64,000 nucleotides of DNA, taken from contig VZRR01002787.1 of the NCBI GenBank assembly GCA_013398015.1, positions 1 to 64,000 of the forward strand, read 5' to 3'. A program made the translations under genes and the position numbers. Within the stretch, counting starts at the first letter, position 1. Each line of letters begins with the position of its first letter. This DNA comes from Oreocharis arfaki. Its lineage: Eukaryota; Chordata; Aves; Passeriformes; Paramythiidae. Below, one piece after another: positions 47,351 through 62,055 of this stretch. Below the pieces are notes generated by a model. The model was not told the origin of the DNA and searched no databases. It saw nothing but the letters and a program-made list of their open reading frames with translations.

Positions 47351-50140
47351 TGCCCTGTCCTGTGTCACGTCAGGCAGTGCTGTGCCCTCAGCCAGAAACA
47401 TCTTCCCCAGTCCATTTCTGAGTGGCTGCAGCACCTGTAGCAAGGGCCCCAAGAAGGTGAATTTTGGGGCTAGCTCATCTCAGGTCTCTGCTGTTCCTCC
47501 TCCCCAGGGATTTTTGCTTTCTACTAAATGGCTGCCTCTAGTCATCACTACTCAGTAGCATTTATGCTCCGCTAAATTGCCTCTGTAGCCAAATATCATA
47601 AACAGTGATTGCATCTACCAAGACTGGGGTACATTTTTCTTTTGGTTTTGGTACCTGGTCTCCCTGCCTTTGTCCAAGCAAACAGTTGAAAGCCTCATCT
47701 AAACTTCAAACTTGTTGAGGGGGGGAGCTGGTGATTTCTTTTTTCTTTCTTTTTGAAGAAGTTATGGGCAATGCCTATTTAATCTGTTACCTCAATACTC
47801 CACAAAGCCATCTTTACACTGGAGCTTCACCCAGGTGCACCAAGGTATCCCTGCCTGCCGCAGACATCTGAGAGCCAGCCACCAAATGTGAGCAGCAGCC
47901 CGGTCTGAGGGGAGACAATAAGCTGCAGAGGGTGATTTGAGTACCTGCCTCTCTCTCCTTGACTCAGATGGATTATGACTGATGAGTGCTGGGCTGACCT
48001 CAAGTTACAGGAGATATAGAGAGTGACACCGATTAAGGAAGCCCTCGGCTTTACGAGGCCTGATTGTCCTGGAAATGAGATATTTGAGCAAGAGAGGGTT
48101 TTAACCCCGTTTCACTCTCATTGCGGTGTAAGGAGAATTATTTTTAATTAGCCCAAAGCTGACTGAAGAGGGATTTCTCCTCGCTTCAGTGTGGGTTTTC
48201 TCTTTCAATGAAACTATGGTGAGAGGAAGCCTTTCCCTGATCTGTCCTCCATGAGGCTGTCTGGGAGCATCACTGCTGGAGCCAGAGCTGCACACATGCA
48301 GAGGTGCATGGAAACCACCCTCACATCTTTTTTGGGGCATTTTCTTCCAGTTCCACAGCTGCCAGAGCTGACACGGGGGAGGGCAGGGGGAGCCGGTGTC
48401 CCAGATCCATAATGTGCCCGAGCTAAACAAGCCCTGCAGCCATCCCCATTTACACTGACACTACTGGTCACCAGGGATTTGGTGGGATAGTTTAGGGAAC
48501 AATCACACTGAAAAGGGAAGAAAATAGACATTTACACTTTCCCTTCCGCCTTGTGAATCCAAGCAGGAGAGCAGCACACGCATGAAGGGACCCAAGAGGA
48601 AACACAAAATCCTCCCACCTTGTTTTGCTGCCCAAACCTGCCAACGCACTGAGAAACAGTGAAAACGTGCAGAAAATAAACCCCCAGAAATCAGGCAGTT
48701 CGGGTTTTCAAGATCCAAAGTGTTGTTAGGTTAGGAATGTGAAAATTAGTGTATTTTTATGGCTTGTCCAATTCTTCCAGACTGCCTCAGGTGGGGACCC
48801 AGGCAGCCAGGATTCTTCGTTGTCACCAAAGGAAGGAAATTCTGTAACCTGACTGGGAAAGGGGAGGGATGGGGGAGGGCAGTTTATGGGATGTACTCAT
48901 ATATCTATATATATTATGGTAAAGCTACGGTTTTCAGATTCAGCATTTTTTTTTCTTGTGTACAAAAAGAAATTGTAGGATCTCAGCTGCCAAAATTCTG
49001 TGCCTCTGAATTAACAGGAGTTGCATCTCCACTTTACTTCTAATAAAACTTTTCTCAGTCACTCCACCCAGGTTTCAGTGCTTCTCTTGCTTCTCCATTT
49101 CCCAGTGAGGTGGGACTTTCCTGGCACATCCTCCCCTGACCCCACAAAAGGCACTGGGTGTGTGGGCTCTGTGTGAGGCACAGGGGAGGGACAATTTGCA
49201 AACTCCCTCCTGAGACTTCTCTTGAGTTCTCCAGCCACTGATTATGCTGCTGCTTACAGCAAATTATCAAAAAATTACAGAGATCCAGTGCTTGGAAATC
49301 CCACAGGATAATTGCCTGCTAATAGACAACAAGGGGATTCCATTAGCCCAAGTGGCAGGTGTGGCTACTGCGCTTTGGGAACAGCAGGTCTTGGTCTTAA
49401 TGCCACCAAACTACAACTGAAAGGGAAAATTCAGGACCTGCAGACAACTACCAGGGACTCCTCTGTGCTCAGGTGTTGCACTGAGCAAGAGTGGCTGGCA
49501 GAGCTTGCGGGATCACAGGATGTGAGGGCTCATCCTCATCCCTGAGGGAAGCTGACCCCATTTGAAAGGTTCGCTCCAGCTGGGGCTCAGTGCCAGGCTT
49601 GCTCCACTCCTCATCCCTAGACAGCTTTGGAGCCGCAGATCCTCGCCCCTGGGGGGAAGAAGCAGGTAGAGTAGAAGAGGAATAAAGATTTGTTTGATTT
49701 ATCTATGTCTGAGCATGGCACATCTAACTGTAAGGCTTTTCCTACTAACAGGAGCATGTTGGGTGGGGCTGGTATGGGGTTTGATGGGGTTTTCCTTTCA
49801 GTGGCTATATAAGGATCTAATTCAAGTCCACTGAAGTGGGTGAGAAACTAACTCACATTTCCCATTCCCAAGCATCATTAGCCCCGCTGCAGCATGCTAG
49901 GGGCAACACCAGCTGTTAAAGAAAGCAGGTTGATGAAGGGACAGCCTCAGAGACTAAAAATAATCAGGGAAACAAGAATCAGTGCCATATGAAAGCAAAC
50001 ACGCAGTCAGTTGTTATCACAGAGCTTTTCACGTGATGGTCTGCGCACTGATCTCACCCGGAGCGTGTTTGTTTTGGACAATCTTAAAGGGTCCGGCCCC
50101 ATGGATTGGCAGCAACACATATGGAGTGATCCGAGAGTGC
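47351..50140. other. Intergenic, no gene seen
   Basis: No gene or clear repeat was recognised. A short AT-rich TATATA stretch is at about 48899-48917. Confidence 0.5.
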
Positions 50141-50180
50141 AGGCCTGACCCAAAGCCCATGGAAGTCAAGGCATTGCCTC
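50141..50180. repeat. Possible palindromic amniote repeat remnant
   Basis: AGGCCTGACCCAAAGCCCAT followed by GGAAGTCAAGGCATTG resembles the family arm CCTGATCCAAAGCCCATTGAAGTCAATGG. Only one arm is clear. Confidence 0.4.
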
Positions 50181-53100
50181 CTCCAAGCATTCCCTGTAGG
50201 AATCATTCCGGGATTGGAAAGATATGTTGCAGTTAAAGATGTTGGTCTGGGCTGAGGGAAAATGTACTGACACTGTCACTGCCAAATCAAGCCAGGGACA
50301 AGTGAAAAACAGAGAGGTTTTAGCTAATAAGTGCAACGTAAAATAAAAATAAAGTGGCTAAAGGAAAACTTGAGCAGTCAAGGGGAAATGCAGCAAGTTC
50401 AAACAAACTGCCTTGGCCCAGACACATTGCACAGAACACGCAGTGATTTGAAGGGGAAGAGAAGAAGGATGGCAGGAACTCAGCATCCCACTTTTTCACA
50501 AGCCTCAAAAACATTGCCGGCGATGCGAGAAGAAAAAAATACACGGCTTTAGTCCTGTCTGGAAACGTGTGGCACAAACTGAAGCAGAGGAGATTAAACT
50601 TGGCTTCACCCTACTTCCCTCCTCTTTTTTCACTCCCCTGCTCTTTGCTAGTATTATCTGGGCTGCTTGGTCCTCAGCAAACAACCGAGGAGCCAAAATA
50701 TGGGCAGGATTCAGGCCATAACCAAACCAACCAATGAATGAAATAAGGCACTTGTTTCCTGGAGCAGAGGGAGGGGAAGTGGGGGGATTTAAGCGTTTCT
50801 GTGTGGTGTTGGAAACCCACCTTGAGTAGAAGCAGTCCCTCAGCTCGCGCAAACCACCGGCGCTCCTCTGACGTCAATTGGCAGCCGCTGGTTTGCACCA
50901 TCCCAGGGCTGGCTGCAGCAGCACAAGCAAACAGCTCGCCCGGCCAGCAGAGAGGCAAGCTGGAGCCCTGCACCGCTTCCCTCTGCCTCACTGCTTCCCA
51001 TCATCACCCACAGCTTTGTTTCCAGAGGCAAAAGGGCGCAGACTAGCTATGGCAGGCATGTCTCGGGCAAGTGGCACATCAGCTGGCGATGGGTGGGTGG
51101 CACGGGGTTGCAGGGCATTTGTAGATGCCAAAAACCTGAGGGTGTGCTAGGACAGGGTCTCTCTGCTGAGGCCCTTGGGACTCAGGGCCACCCCTGAGCT
51201 GTGGCAGTGGCCGGGCAGGCTGCCAGGGAGAGAGCAATGCTCATGCAGCTACGTGAGAGGCAGGACCTGTGTCCACAGGGAGGCTGCTGGCTCCATGAAA
51301 GGGGTGGCTGATGTCCTCCAGCCTCCATCTGGAGATCCCATGAGAGAGGGTTGGAGAGAGCTTGTGAAAGAAGGATGAGAAAATTACTGACCACGGGAAG
51401 TACCACAGGCACTCATCTGCTCTCCCCTTTCACCCTTCCCACCGAACAGACTCCAGGCCTGAAGAGAGTGGGAGCAGGAGGAACTTGACTCCTCTCGGGG
51501 TGCTCCCTGCAGTACATGGCAGGAGGAAAAGAAGGTGGCAGCTGTGCAGCTCATTCCCTACCCTCCCTACACCAGGTTCCATCCTGCAGCCACCCATCCC
51601 AACCCTGAATGCATCCCACAGGGGACACAGGGATAGCTGCAACACAAGAATTTTGTCCCATCACTGCTCGTGGAGCTTGGCAGCCCTCGGTTTTGGGGGG
51701 AGCCAGCAGTGGCAGGATGAGGCCGGCTGCAGCATGGGGAGCCTCTGGGGACCACGCACGGCTGCGTTCCTGGGCTGCATTTTTCAGCAGTGGCAGAGCA
51801 ACCCAGTCCCTTTTTTCCCACCTGAAAAGCCTCCAAAGTCCTTGACTTCCAGAGCAGGAGGTAACTCTGCAGCCCCTGCAAGCCAGCTCAGCTGAAGCTG
51901 CCCTGCGATGAACCCACAATGAAGGCAGCCAGAACCGCTGATTGCGTTGGAAAATGAAAGCCTCAGAGACCCTTAACTCCCATATCTCCTTCCCTACCAA
52001 TGCTGAGGGCTGATCAGGGGTTTGCCTTGTGTGGTGCAGCACAGAACCCTGCTGAAGTGCCTGCTCCATCATTCCATGCTGATCCCATGATCAGCACTTG
52101 TTCCTGGAAAAAGGGATGCTGTGTGGAGCCACAGGCTGGAGCCCAAAGGCACAGTGGAGAAAGGAGGCTGGACATGAGCCATTCCCAAGCCAGAACCAGT
52201 TTGCCCACAGCACCTTTGCTGCTTCCATAGACGAGAAGTGGGCTGAGAGGGTGTGTCGTTATGTCTCTGCACAACACAGCTTCATCTTGGAGACCCCTTT
52301 GTGGAGTTCCTGGACCTACAGTGTAAGTGATCCACCGCAGCTGAAGAGAGGCTTAGGCCCACCCTGGGACTTTAGTTTGAACCTGTTCATTTCACAGGAC
52401 AGTGGGACAATGTGGGTCCCTTTTCCCAAACCTACTTTAACAAGTTTTGGTTGAAATGCTTGCCAAGAAGGCAGAGGGCCCAGCTGATCCCCTGCAGTGA
52501 CGTAAGGAGACCCAGTTTTGAGGCATGACAAATTTAGGGGCCAACTGAGGGCCGTGGGCTTCATGGGGAGGCACAAGCCCTGCGGGACAGGGACACAGTG
52601 GGAGCTCCAGCTGCCTGCAGAGCCCGAGGGCTGGCTGGGGCAAGCATAGCAGTGGGCAGGTGTTTCCATGGGCAAAACCTCTTGAGAGCAGCTACTTGCT
52701 AAAATAGATGCCACGCAATCAGCTGAAAAAGAAAGTCCCAGTGCCCAGCTGCCTGCTGCATGCACAGCACAGAGGCAAGCAGCTATTTTTATCGGGGACA
52801 GCCAAAGGCTGTGGAAGGTGGTGGGGGCAGCTGGCAGAGGTCTTCCCTCTGCACCGTGCTGGGGCTGCATCCCAGCAGTTCCCCGTGCACCTGGGCATCC
52901 TGGCTGGCTGGCAGAACTCTGCTTGCCTTCCCAGGAGCTGTCATCCTCCTGCAAGCCCCTGTCAACATCAGCTGCACCTTGTCCTTCCGGAGATGTCCTC
53001 GCTGACAGTGTCCCAAAGGGGAGTTAAGAAACAAACCAAACCACCCACACTGTGCTGGGTGCTGAGAGCAGTGAATCAGCCCCTCCTGCCTTAAATCATG

Positions 53101-56100
53101 GGATCAGCCTCCGGGTGACCAGAGTGAACTTCTGTGTGTGTGGTACCTGGGAGTGGCTATTCCTCATCCCCAGGGCACCAGGGGCCGGGGGCACCCCCCT
53201 CCAGCACAAGGGTACGAGTGCTTGTGCAAAGCAGCACCCTGGGGGCCGAGGAGTCCAAGCAACCCCCCCCCCCACCCAGGACATTGTGCAAGCAGTGGGA
53301 ATGTGTGGCTTCTGGGCACGCTGGCTCTGGCAGCAGCACAGTGCATCCCACAGGCTCCTCTGAGCAAGCTGTGGCAGCACTACCCCAAGCCTTACACCCC
53401 AGCATATGGAATCCAGCTCTCCTCCAAATGTCACTCCCTGCCTCTACAAGCACTGCCCAAACCCACCTCCTGCTCCAGTGAATGCCTGAGTGTGGTCGTG
53501 TCATCTGCAAGGAGCAGGATGGCCCCAATCTTTCAGCCTTTCTGCTTCAAATTGGTGGGGTTTTTCCCTATTTAGTGGGCCACACATGTTGTGATAATTG
53601 TAGAAAACTAGATCAGGTAAAAAAGAAAAAAATCTAGGAGAAAAGGGAGGAAAAAGTAGAAATGTTGTTCTTCCCCCTCTTCTTCTCTAAGATACCTTAC
53701 AGCCTCTATCCAAAATGCCCTTGTTGTGCCCTCACAAGCAGCACCGTGGCTGGGGGAGGCTGGCACTCAGCAGTGGCACCAGATGCTGATGAGAGGACCA
53801 CCTTCTCTGGGATTGAGCCTGAAGTTCGTCCCCTGGGATTAGGATATTCACTGCTGATAGCTACTCATTTCCATGGTGATTATTCCCTTCCACACACAGA
53901 GTAAATGGCCTGTGTGGCTCTGAGCACCCCGGGAGGCAAACCAGCCCCAAAACACTTGGAGAGAGGAGAGGAAAGAGGGGTAAAGACTTTGCCCATCATG
54001 AACCAAGCTCTCAGACTTGACAAATGCCCCTGCTGGGATCCAGACCCCAAGCTGCCACAGCTCAGGACCACCAGCTGTCCTTTGGGTCGTTTGGAAGCTG
54101 GCAGCACAATTCCATGTGTGTTAACAGCAGAGCACAAATCTGGGAAACACAAACCCAGCTCTGCTACTGACCTCCAGCACAGTCCCAGAGAGCTGTGGCA
54201 TCTCTGTGCTGCTGCTCCCAGCCTTTTCCCTCCCCAAGCTGCGAACCTTTTGGCTGGGGCCCGTGGTGTTCATGTTTGCAAACAAGCGCGTGAATCATGT
54301 GGGGCAAACCCGCTGGGCTTGGGGCAGCGTTTCTGATTTACACCACTGTAAATTACTGCCTCTGCTTTCAAAAATGTTGTTATTTTGTTGGACAGGCTCC
54401 CAGTAACTCTGCAAAGAAGGGAGCGGGAGAAATTCCTGGTAGATGAATTTCTTATGATTTATTTGCCGCTGAGCATCGTGCAACCACTTGCCTTGCGCAA
54501 GGCTTGAGCTCCCCACGAAGAGTGACAGGGGACACAAGTGACCTGCAGCTCGTTTGTTGTGACCATCTGTCACCAGGGCCATGCAGAGAGCCAGGCATGG
54601 AGCAAATGGAGGCCAGTCTCCTGCTCCAGCAGGACAGGGCTGGGCAAAAGGCTTGTCCTGAGCATCCTGGGGAGAGGCCACAAGGGCCACCAGCGCTGCT
54701 CTGCCCTCTGGATGTGCAGGAGAGGGCTGCTGCTCTTCAGCCTCCAAGCTGGGCATCTTGGCTCCTTCTCTCCCTTGGGCAGCCACATGGAGCTGCTTGG
54801 AGAAGCTTCAGCAAAAGGATTTACCCAGGGGTTTGCATGTGTTAATATTTGAGGTGTCTGCAGCTCGTGTGCTATAAAAAACGATGTCCCCACAGTGGGT
54901 AGTGGCTCCAGAGCTGTACAAATGAGGAATAAGTTGGCTGCTTCTAGCTGAAAAGGAGCTCACAAGGTTGTTTTGCACCAGTGCAACAGGAAGGTGGAAG
55001 GAATAAAAGGAGATGCAGGACAGCTCCCCAGTAAAATGCTCGTTTTGGCCCGAAGTATTCATTCATCCTTCCAGCAGCAGGTCCAGCCACAGTTGCTTTG
55101 ACTGATAAAGAAAACTTTCCAAACGTGGATTAGGGGCCAAATAAGAAGCTCAATGGCAAAAATACTCATGCTGGGTGGAGGATGAGGAGGGAAGAACACC
55201 CTTGGGGAGACAGGTTGCTGAGAGCAGGGCTGGTGGGGGAGGCACAAGCAGGAGTCTGAGGGGCAGCCAGGGATGCAGCAGCCACCTTGGAGCATCACAG
55301 ACATCCATCAGGCAGGATGGCTCAGGAAGAGAGGTCACAGCTCCACGGGGTGACCCTCCTGCTGGGGCTCTCAGAGCTGGGAAGGAAGCACATCTCCAGG
55401 AAGGATCTGATTGCTTCTCCTTCTGAGAAAGCGTTTATTTGTGGGTAAAAATTAGGACTCAGTCTACATCAATCTGCCATCTCTTGTTGGTTAATTCACT
55501 GAAAGTGGTCTGAAAAAATATTGATAAAGAAAAAGACTTTCCCTTGTTAGTCACCTTCCAGTGATGTATAAATGCTCTGACAGACAATTATCAGTGATAT
55601 TGATTCTAACTAGGACAGAAAATGAACAGGTGAATGTGAAATAGAAAGTTATTTATAAAGATGCAATTGAAACAAAATCCATCCTGCAGGCTTGAGAGTT
55701 TAGGGAGGAAAAAATGCCTTTACTGTATTTCTTTGCTCTCTCTGCTGAAGTCTGGACGCTTCCTCAGGAGTGGAAAGGCCACATCCCTGGAAACAACAGG
55801 CTGAAATAAATAGGCAGTATGGCAACTATGCCTATGAAAATAGGCATGAAAAGCAGCCAGAGAGAGACCCTCAGCCCAAGGCAGAGCAGGCTGGTGCAGC
55901 GTCCATCAGGCTAAGCCAGTGCTTGCTCAACCCTCCACAGCAGGACATCAATAGTAAATGCATTTTAAAATGGAAACTAAATCTTAACTGTGGCAAATGT
56001 AGCTGGAGGTGGTTCTTGCAGTGCTGGGACATGGACAACTGCCACCACCACTGGTGAGTCTCCTCAGGGCAGTGGTGGTGACTCCATTTGCCTCTCCTGA

Positions 56101-57998
56101 GCTGGAGACCTGGCTGCTCTTAGCGCAGTTGTTTTTGGGTCCTCCAGCTTGGGAGCTGCAAACTCTCACTGTCACAACACTGAAGCCCTTTTGCAGGCTT
56201 GCCCTGTGCCAGAATCCCGTGGGAGGCTGTGCTGTGGCTGCTGGCCCCCAGCGCTGGGCTCACTTTCCCCAGCCACACATCCTCAAGCCAGGCCAAGGCC
56301 TAATTTGCTGGCCACAGGCTGGAGGTGGCTCTCGCTGGGGTGGGAAGGCTTTTGCCAGTTTGTTATTAAATCACAGCAGTATTCATGCCAGCATTAGGCT
56401 GTCTGGGACTAAGTGCACAGCAACTACATACCTGGGTTCTGCCAGGCAGCTCGGGGCAGCGATGCAGGGAGACGTGGGTCTCTGAGGGGGGCTCTCTTCC
56501 TGTGGCTGACTTGGATCCTCGCCCTGCTCAGCCTCTGTTGCTGCCAGTCAGCTTCATGACTCCCACCCTGGAGGTGCTGGAGGGAGAGAAGACCTCTGGA
56601 GATGTGCTTTTGGATGTAGGAACCGCTGCAGTGCTGAAGTCCTTTTGCTGCTTTATCCCTTGGTGTCCAAGTCGCTCGTCCTCGCCCCACCCAGAGCCAC
56701 CGCTCCTGGCAAAGCTGTGGCAGCAGAGATCTACATATCAAATGGACCACTGGTCCCAGTTTGGTTCCCAGGACACCCCCAAGCCTCTGGGCTTTGAGGA
56801 GCTGAGTATCACAGGAGGTCGCCTGATGACAGTGAGGGTGTCTATGTGGAGCCGCGTCCCAGCAGTGCTGGTGTACCTGTCCTTGTGGAGAAAGAGATCT
56901 TCAGGGGCCGCCAGCCTTCCAGGAGTGGTTAAAACAAAACAGGAAGGCTTATGAGCAGATGTGGCTGCTGCACCACTTCTGCCAAGGCTCTGCTCCACAG
57001 GCATCAGCCGTGGGGAGAGGTTTAACCCGAGCTGCAGTGCTGCATGCCCGGCATCCGTACATAAACAGCCTCCAAAATCTTGAGGGGGGGAGTGTGTAGC
57101 TGTTTCAGAGCCGACCGGATGGTTCCCTCGCTTGACATGTCCTCGTCTTGAAACAACATCACTTTGTTGAATTTTGTGGCTTTCTATGTGGAACAACATT
57201 AGCTCATCCAAGTCTGTGGTTTATTTGAAAATGAAATTCCGGTAAGCTTTTGTACCATCTGGCAGTGTCCAACCGAGCGGGGTTTAGCAAGAAACCGCTG
57301 CACACGTGTGCACAAACACATACACACACCAGAAACACTGTAATCATCATAATCAGTAGTTGCAGGAAGCCTGGCATCTCAGGGCAAGGGAAGAGGGAGA
57401 AAATCAGTGCTTGACTCCTCTCCCAGCCGTTTGCCTTCCATGGGGCTTGGCTCCTTCCAGCAGAGGGCATTTTTCGAGCCGTCCTTCCTGCACCGCTTCT
57501 GCCCCTTCCTTCCTCTGACGTGAGCTTCCAAGTGGCTCCAGATGTAAATCAAACACAGCTGGGTGAGCTGCAGGCCGGCGTGCCGTGTCAGATTCCCAGC
57601 TGCTGCAGGTCACTGCACTGCTTTCGGAGGAGAGGTTCTGATTTACACCAGCCTGGCCAGACACATTGAGGAGGGCCTGAAGCACACAGGAGAGGTGTGG
57701 GGCCGAGGCGATGGCTTCTTGGTTGCTCCATGCAATAGCTGAAGAGGTTCATTGGGTGGATTCCCTCCTAGCCCCTCTGGTCCAGGCAGGAAGCAGGACT
57801 CATGGCAGATCCTTGATGTTTTGTCCCATCCATCGCACCCTTTCTGTCCTCCTCTCACATCTGTGCACACAGAGACCTGCAGCTGGCAAAGCTGAGAGAA
57901 GATGTGGCCATCACCAGGTACACAGGAGACCACCAAGCATCCATCTATCATCTTCTCACCTGCAAGAGGGCTTGATTATTTTGTCTCCCTGGTATCCA
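50181..57998. other. Intergenic, no gene seen
   Basis: Long stretch of mixed, often GC-rich DNA with many overlapping short open frames on both strands and none with a recognised domain. A C-run lies at about 53265-53274. A weak MIR-like head is at about 54150-54185, and isolated CTGATTTACACC motifs (54331-54342, 57640-57651) hint at further decayed palindromic repeats. Confidence 0.5.
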
Positions 57999-58262
57999 GG
58001 GATAGGATGCCTGGGAATGGTTCAAAGCTGTGCAGGGGAGGTTTAGACTGGACATTTCTGTACCAAGAGGGTGGGGAAACACTGGGGCGAGCTTCCTAAA
58101 GGGGTGGTCAGTGCCCCAGGTGTGTTTGACAGGCATTTGGACAATGTTCTTTAAAACATGCCTCAACCTTTGGTTGACGTGCTCAGGCTGTTGGGCTGGA
58201 TGATCATCGTGGGTCCCTTCCAAGTGAAATATTCTGTTCTGTTCTGTTCTACTCTATTCAAC
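57999..58262 (+). mobile_element. CR1 retroposon, 3' end with ATTCT-type tail
   Basis: GGGATAGGATGCCTGGGAAT leads into GTGCAGGGGAGGTTTAGACT, later GGCATTTGGACAATGTTCTT, TTGGGCTGGATGATCATCGT and GGGTCCCTTCCAAGTGAAAT. It ends in a short ATTCT/GTTCT microsatellite, as typical avian CR1 copies do. It is 5'-truncated and non-coding. Confidence 0.92.
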
Positions 58263-61200
58263 TGATTTCCTTAATTTCTTTCAGGTTTCTCCCTTCTTTC
58301 ACACTCAGCTGCTCATGGATGTGTATTAAATGTGTGTGTGATGGAAAAGAAATGGTGGGGAACATGAGATGCTGGCTAGGACATGGAGGACAGTTTACTG
58401 GGACAGCCAAAGCCAAAGTCCACTGGAGCCAGTGGAGAGGTTTCCAGTCGTCCAGGAAGCACAGGGTGCCTACACACATTCACCTCTACAAACTGGGGGA
58501 CAGAGGAAAATTGATGTAGTTGCTTCAAAACAACCTTAAATTATAGCAGAGATTTCCTTTTGAGAACAAGCAACAGGAACCTGAAGCACGAGCTCTGATG
58601 ATAAGCCAGCATGACTGAAAGACTTCAGATCCATGGGGGTCACGCACTGCCCTGGTCTGAGGGGACATTTTCCAGCAGCAGCTCTGTTTTTGCATCACAG
58701 TCTATGACTGCATGAACAGGACTTTTGATGGAAATCGTGGATCTCTCCATTCAGAACCTGCACTGCTGGATTTCAGTCTGCATCACATGCATTTAAAACC
58801 TGTGCATGTACACCTGACAGTGTTTTCTTTTCCTGCACTGGACATGAGGAGAAACCTGTGACCCTGAGGTGGGTGGAGGGCAGCAGAGGAAGGCAAGGTG
58901 CCCTCACCCCCAGCCTGACAGGGGCTGCTTTTTCCTGGCTGCTGAGTGCCAGCTCCTTCCTCCGCACGAGATCACCGGCACCATCTCATCCTCTGCCCAG
59001 CCCAGAGCTGCTAATAAAAGCAGGATTTTGGATCACCTAAGAGCACCTCCTGTGATCCTGACCTGAGAAATAAAATAAAACCAATTCCATCCACAAAAGG
59101 CTTTAAACCCAGGCAGCGTTTCCGAAGCGTGGCCCTGGTGAGGCGCTGCACCGGCCGGGCTGCGGATGGGAGGCTGACACGCTGCGAATAATCCTGCTCT
59201 AATTCTTTTTTTACAAGGATTCTTTTTCTTTTTTTTTTTTTTTAAATATATATATAGTTTTGCCTCCGGCATATGCTGTACTAGTGTAGCAGCTCTTCAA
59301 GTACCATGTTTTCCAGCGAACGTGTGAGTGACAGCACCTAAAAACAGCAGCTGTTACATAAATAAGGCTGGCGCTTCCCTGCGAGCGCCGCGGTGGCAGT
59401 GGGGACAGGGGCCAGCACAGCCCGGGGGATGACAGCCCTGTCCTGGACAGAGGGGGACAAAGTGGGGGACACCCCCCAGGGCAGCCCTGGTCAGCACCCC
59501 ATCCCTCACAGACTGTCACCTCCCCGGGGCAGAGGCTGCTGCATGCCTGCTGTTTGTCACCGGTGACGATCCTGTCACTGCCATCCTGTAAAACAGCACA
59601 TGGATAAAAAGAATAACCTAAAACATGGATTTGTGGCATCTCACAGTTGTTTTTCCAATGCTGTGTATAAGGATTAAAGTGGCCATTGTTCCAGCATGAT
59701 GTATGTTGTATGTTAATGAGCAGCTTAATTATTTCACTTAGCAGGAGATGGCCAATAAAGTATTAAGAAGCCAAATTTGGGACTTGCTTTCCTTTCATGT
59801 TAAGATGCAAAAGTCTGATTTGTACTGCCTGTAAATTTGCCATATCTCAGCATGCAAATACTCCTGAATAATTTAGGCTTTCTTTAAGGAAGTGTGCGAT
59901 ATACCCAGGAAAGATTAATATTCAACAGACGTCCATCATCTAAGCCAACACTTTTATTTTTTTCTAAAACCGTACTGAGTTTCTCATAAATTCCCTTAAT
60001 GGGACAGAAACCATCCTGGTCCTTCTTCACAAGGCTTGTCTGTTTGCCTCAGTTCATGAATGTGGCAGGAAAACTTGGCCTGCAAAAAGCTTAAAAATGC
60101 TTGACCCCTTGGAAGGACGAGAGGGGATGTTCTTTGAACACTTACCCCAACCCAAAAGGGAATAACAAAGAGGACAGCAGGAGGAAAGCTGGGATCTGAG
60201 GTCATGTTTGAGTTGGTAGGAAGAGGTAGATGGCAGAACCACATGGTCATCCCTGGATGGATACAGCTTTGCTCACACCTCCCTGTGCTTTGGCGGACAG
60301 GAGCAGGGTGATGGTCACTGAGGCACTCCCAGGGTGCCCATCCCACTCTTGAAACCTTTCTGCTCATTGTAATGTGGCACTCAGGAACCAGGACTCCCAC
60401 GTTTCCATTTTGGGAGTGGAATTCACTGAAACATAAGAGGGAGAACTGAAATGTACTGCGTTTCAGGCTCAGGTATCAGCTAGAGAAGGTTTTCTCTCTC
60501 TGACACACCTACAGCAGATATATCTGTGAGGAAGGTGGTGTGAGTGCATCAGCAAAGGTGTGTGATTCATCCATAACTAAGTGGGTACAAAAAAAAATCA
60601 CTAGGTTGGGATTATAAAATAAACATCAGCTTTAAAAATGGATGTCTCTGTTCATAAACCCAGAATTTCTGGTAGGAAACAACTCCAGCAAAATATAAAT
60701 GGGCATTGATTACGAATTTTGGCAGAAGTTCAAGTTTTTCTGAAGTCTGAGGTGGTCTCAGGTAGCTCAACCTCCTGGCAGGCGAGAACCAGGTTTGTGT
60801 TTTGAACCTGGAGCTCAACTTTCTGTGGGTCCAGGTGCATTTTTTTGGGCTTAGAACAGCTGGCAAAGGATGGATTTCAGTTTGTGAAGTCACAGAGGCA
60901 GACATCAAGTCACAGCAGGGAAGAGCTGCTCTCTAAAAACTATTGTTCTAAAACCAAATGCCCAAGACGTTGATCATTACAGAGGGTAACTGTAAAGGCT
61001 GGAGGGAATGAATCTCTTATTAGAGGTGGTAAGGTCCCACAGAGGAATTCCAGGCAAACAGGTCTGGAATAAATGATGCTGCTCAACATCTGCTGCTGCT
61101 TCTACTTTTCAGAGAAGCAAATGAGTTCCCTTAACTACAGGCTGAGCCTCAGAGCATCTTCAGCTACTTCAGCCTCCCAGGATGAACCTGTGGACACAAT

Positions 61201-62055
61201 GCCTGTTTGGAAGGCCCAAATATCCGTGTAAAAGCAGTGGTTGAACCCCCTGCCTCATCCTATCGATCCTTTAATTTGAGACATTTCTTGCCCAGGGTAT
61301 GACTGCAGCCACAGCAAATCCTTCCTGCCCAGTGTCCCCTGGTCTCAGTGGAAGAGGGCAGCCTGGCAGCAGGGCCAGCTGGGTGGGAGTTGGGAAGGAC
61401 TTGAAGTGAGGGATCAGAGAGAATCCCTCTTTGGTCTCTTCTTTCTCTAAACTACCACCAATGGAAGTTTAGAGAAAAGAGAGTCTCTGGGACCATTTTG
61501 GAAGCCAGAGCTTGGTATCTTATTGAAGTGCTGCACCTGACAGAAAGGATATAAACACAGCCATAGAAGATATCCCAACATCTAGTCCCTCCATGTCAAG
61601 TTGCAAAGTCAGGTAAGATTATTTATTTCAATAAATAGTCAAGAATCAATCAAGTGACAGCTTGTTCCCATACTGTAATTAAGTTTGAAGCTCAATTACT
61701 ATTGTATAAGTCAATGGCATGGACAGGATTATGACAGGAAAATCCCCAGAGACACCAAGATCGGTACAGAGGGGTGGAAATGAGAGTTCAGTGTAAAGCT
61801 GAGTGTAGCCCAGGCCAGATCCTGCTGCTGGGCTGGTCCTGGGCTGTACCCTGGAGGCACACATCAGCCATGGAACTGCCAAAAATCCTGTCTCCACCCT
61901 GCAAAGGGAGGTGCAAAGATGTACGAAAGCAGAAGCCAGCCCTGAGAAAACCGGTGCAGGCTGGACATCAGCTTCTGGGGCTGTCCCAGCAACGTGCACT
62001 GGCTCCCAGAACCCCCCTGAGCTGGGCTGAGCCCAGAGCCCCATTTAGCAGCAGG
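58263..62055. other. Intergenic, no gene seen
   Basis: No exon was recognised. It contains a T-rich and TA-rich simple sequence at about 59207-59262 and a small GC-rich patch at about 59380-59480. Confidence 0.5.
59207..59262. repeat. T-rich / (TA)n simple sequence
   Basis: T-runs broken by CTTTTTC followed by TTTAAATATATATATAG. Low-complexity sequence. Confidence 0.8.

Noticed and set aside
46357..47452. Open frames in the downstream CpG island, some across the N gap
   Set aside because: No recognised domain, and those that cross the gap depend on unknown bases.
52316..52954. Minus-strand 212-codon frame
   Set aside because: Cys/Ser/Pro-rich translation without any recognised motif, in GC-rich intergenic DNA.
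54150..54185. MIR-like CCCAGCTCTGCTACTGACCT segment
   Set aside because: Too short and without the following core to call as a SINE with confidence.
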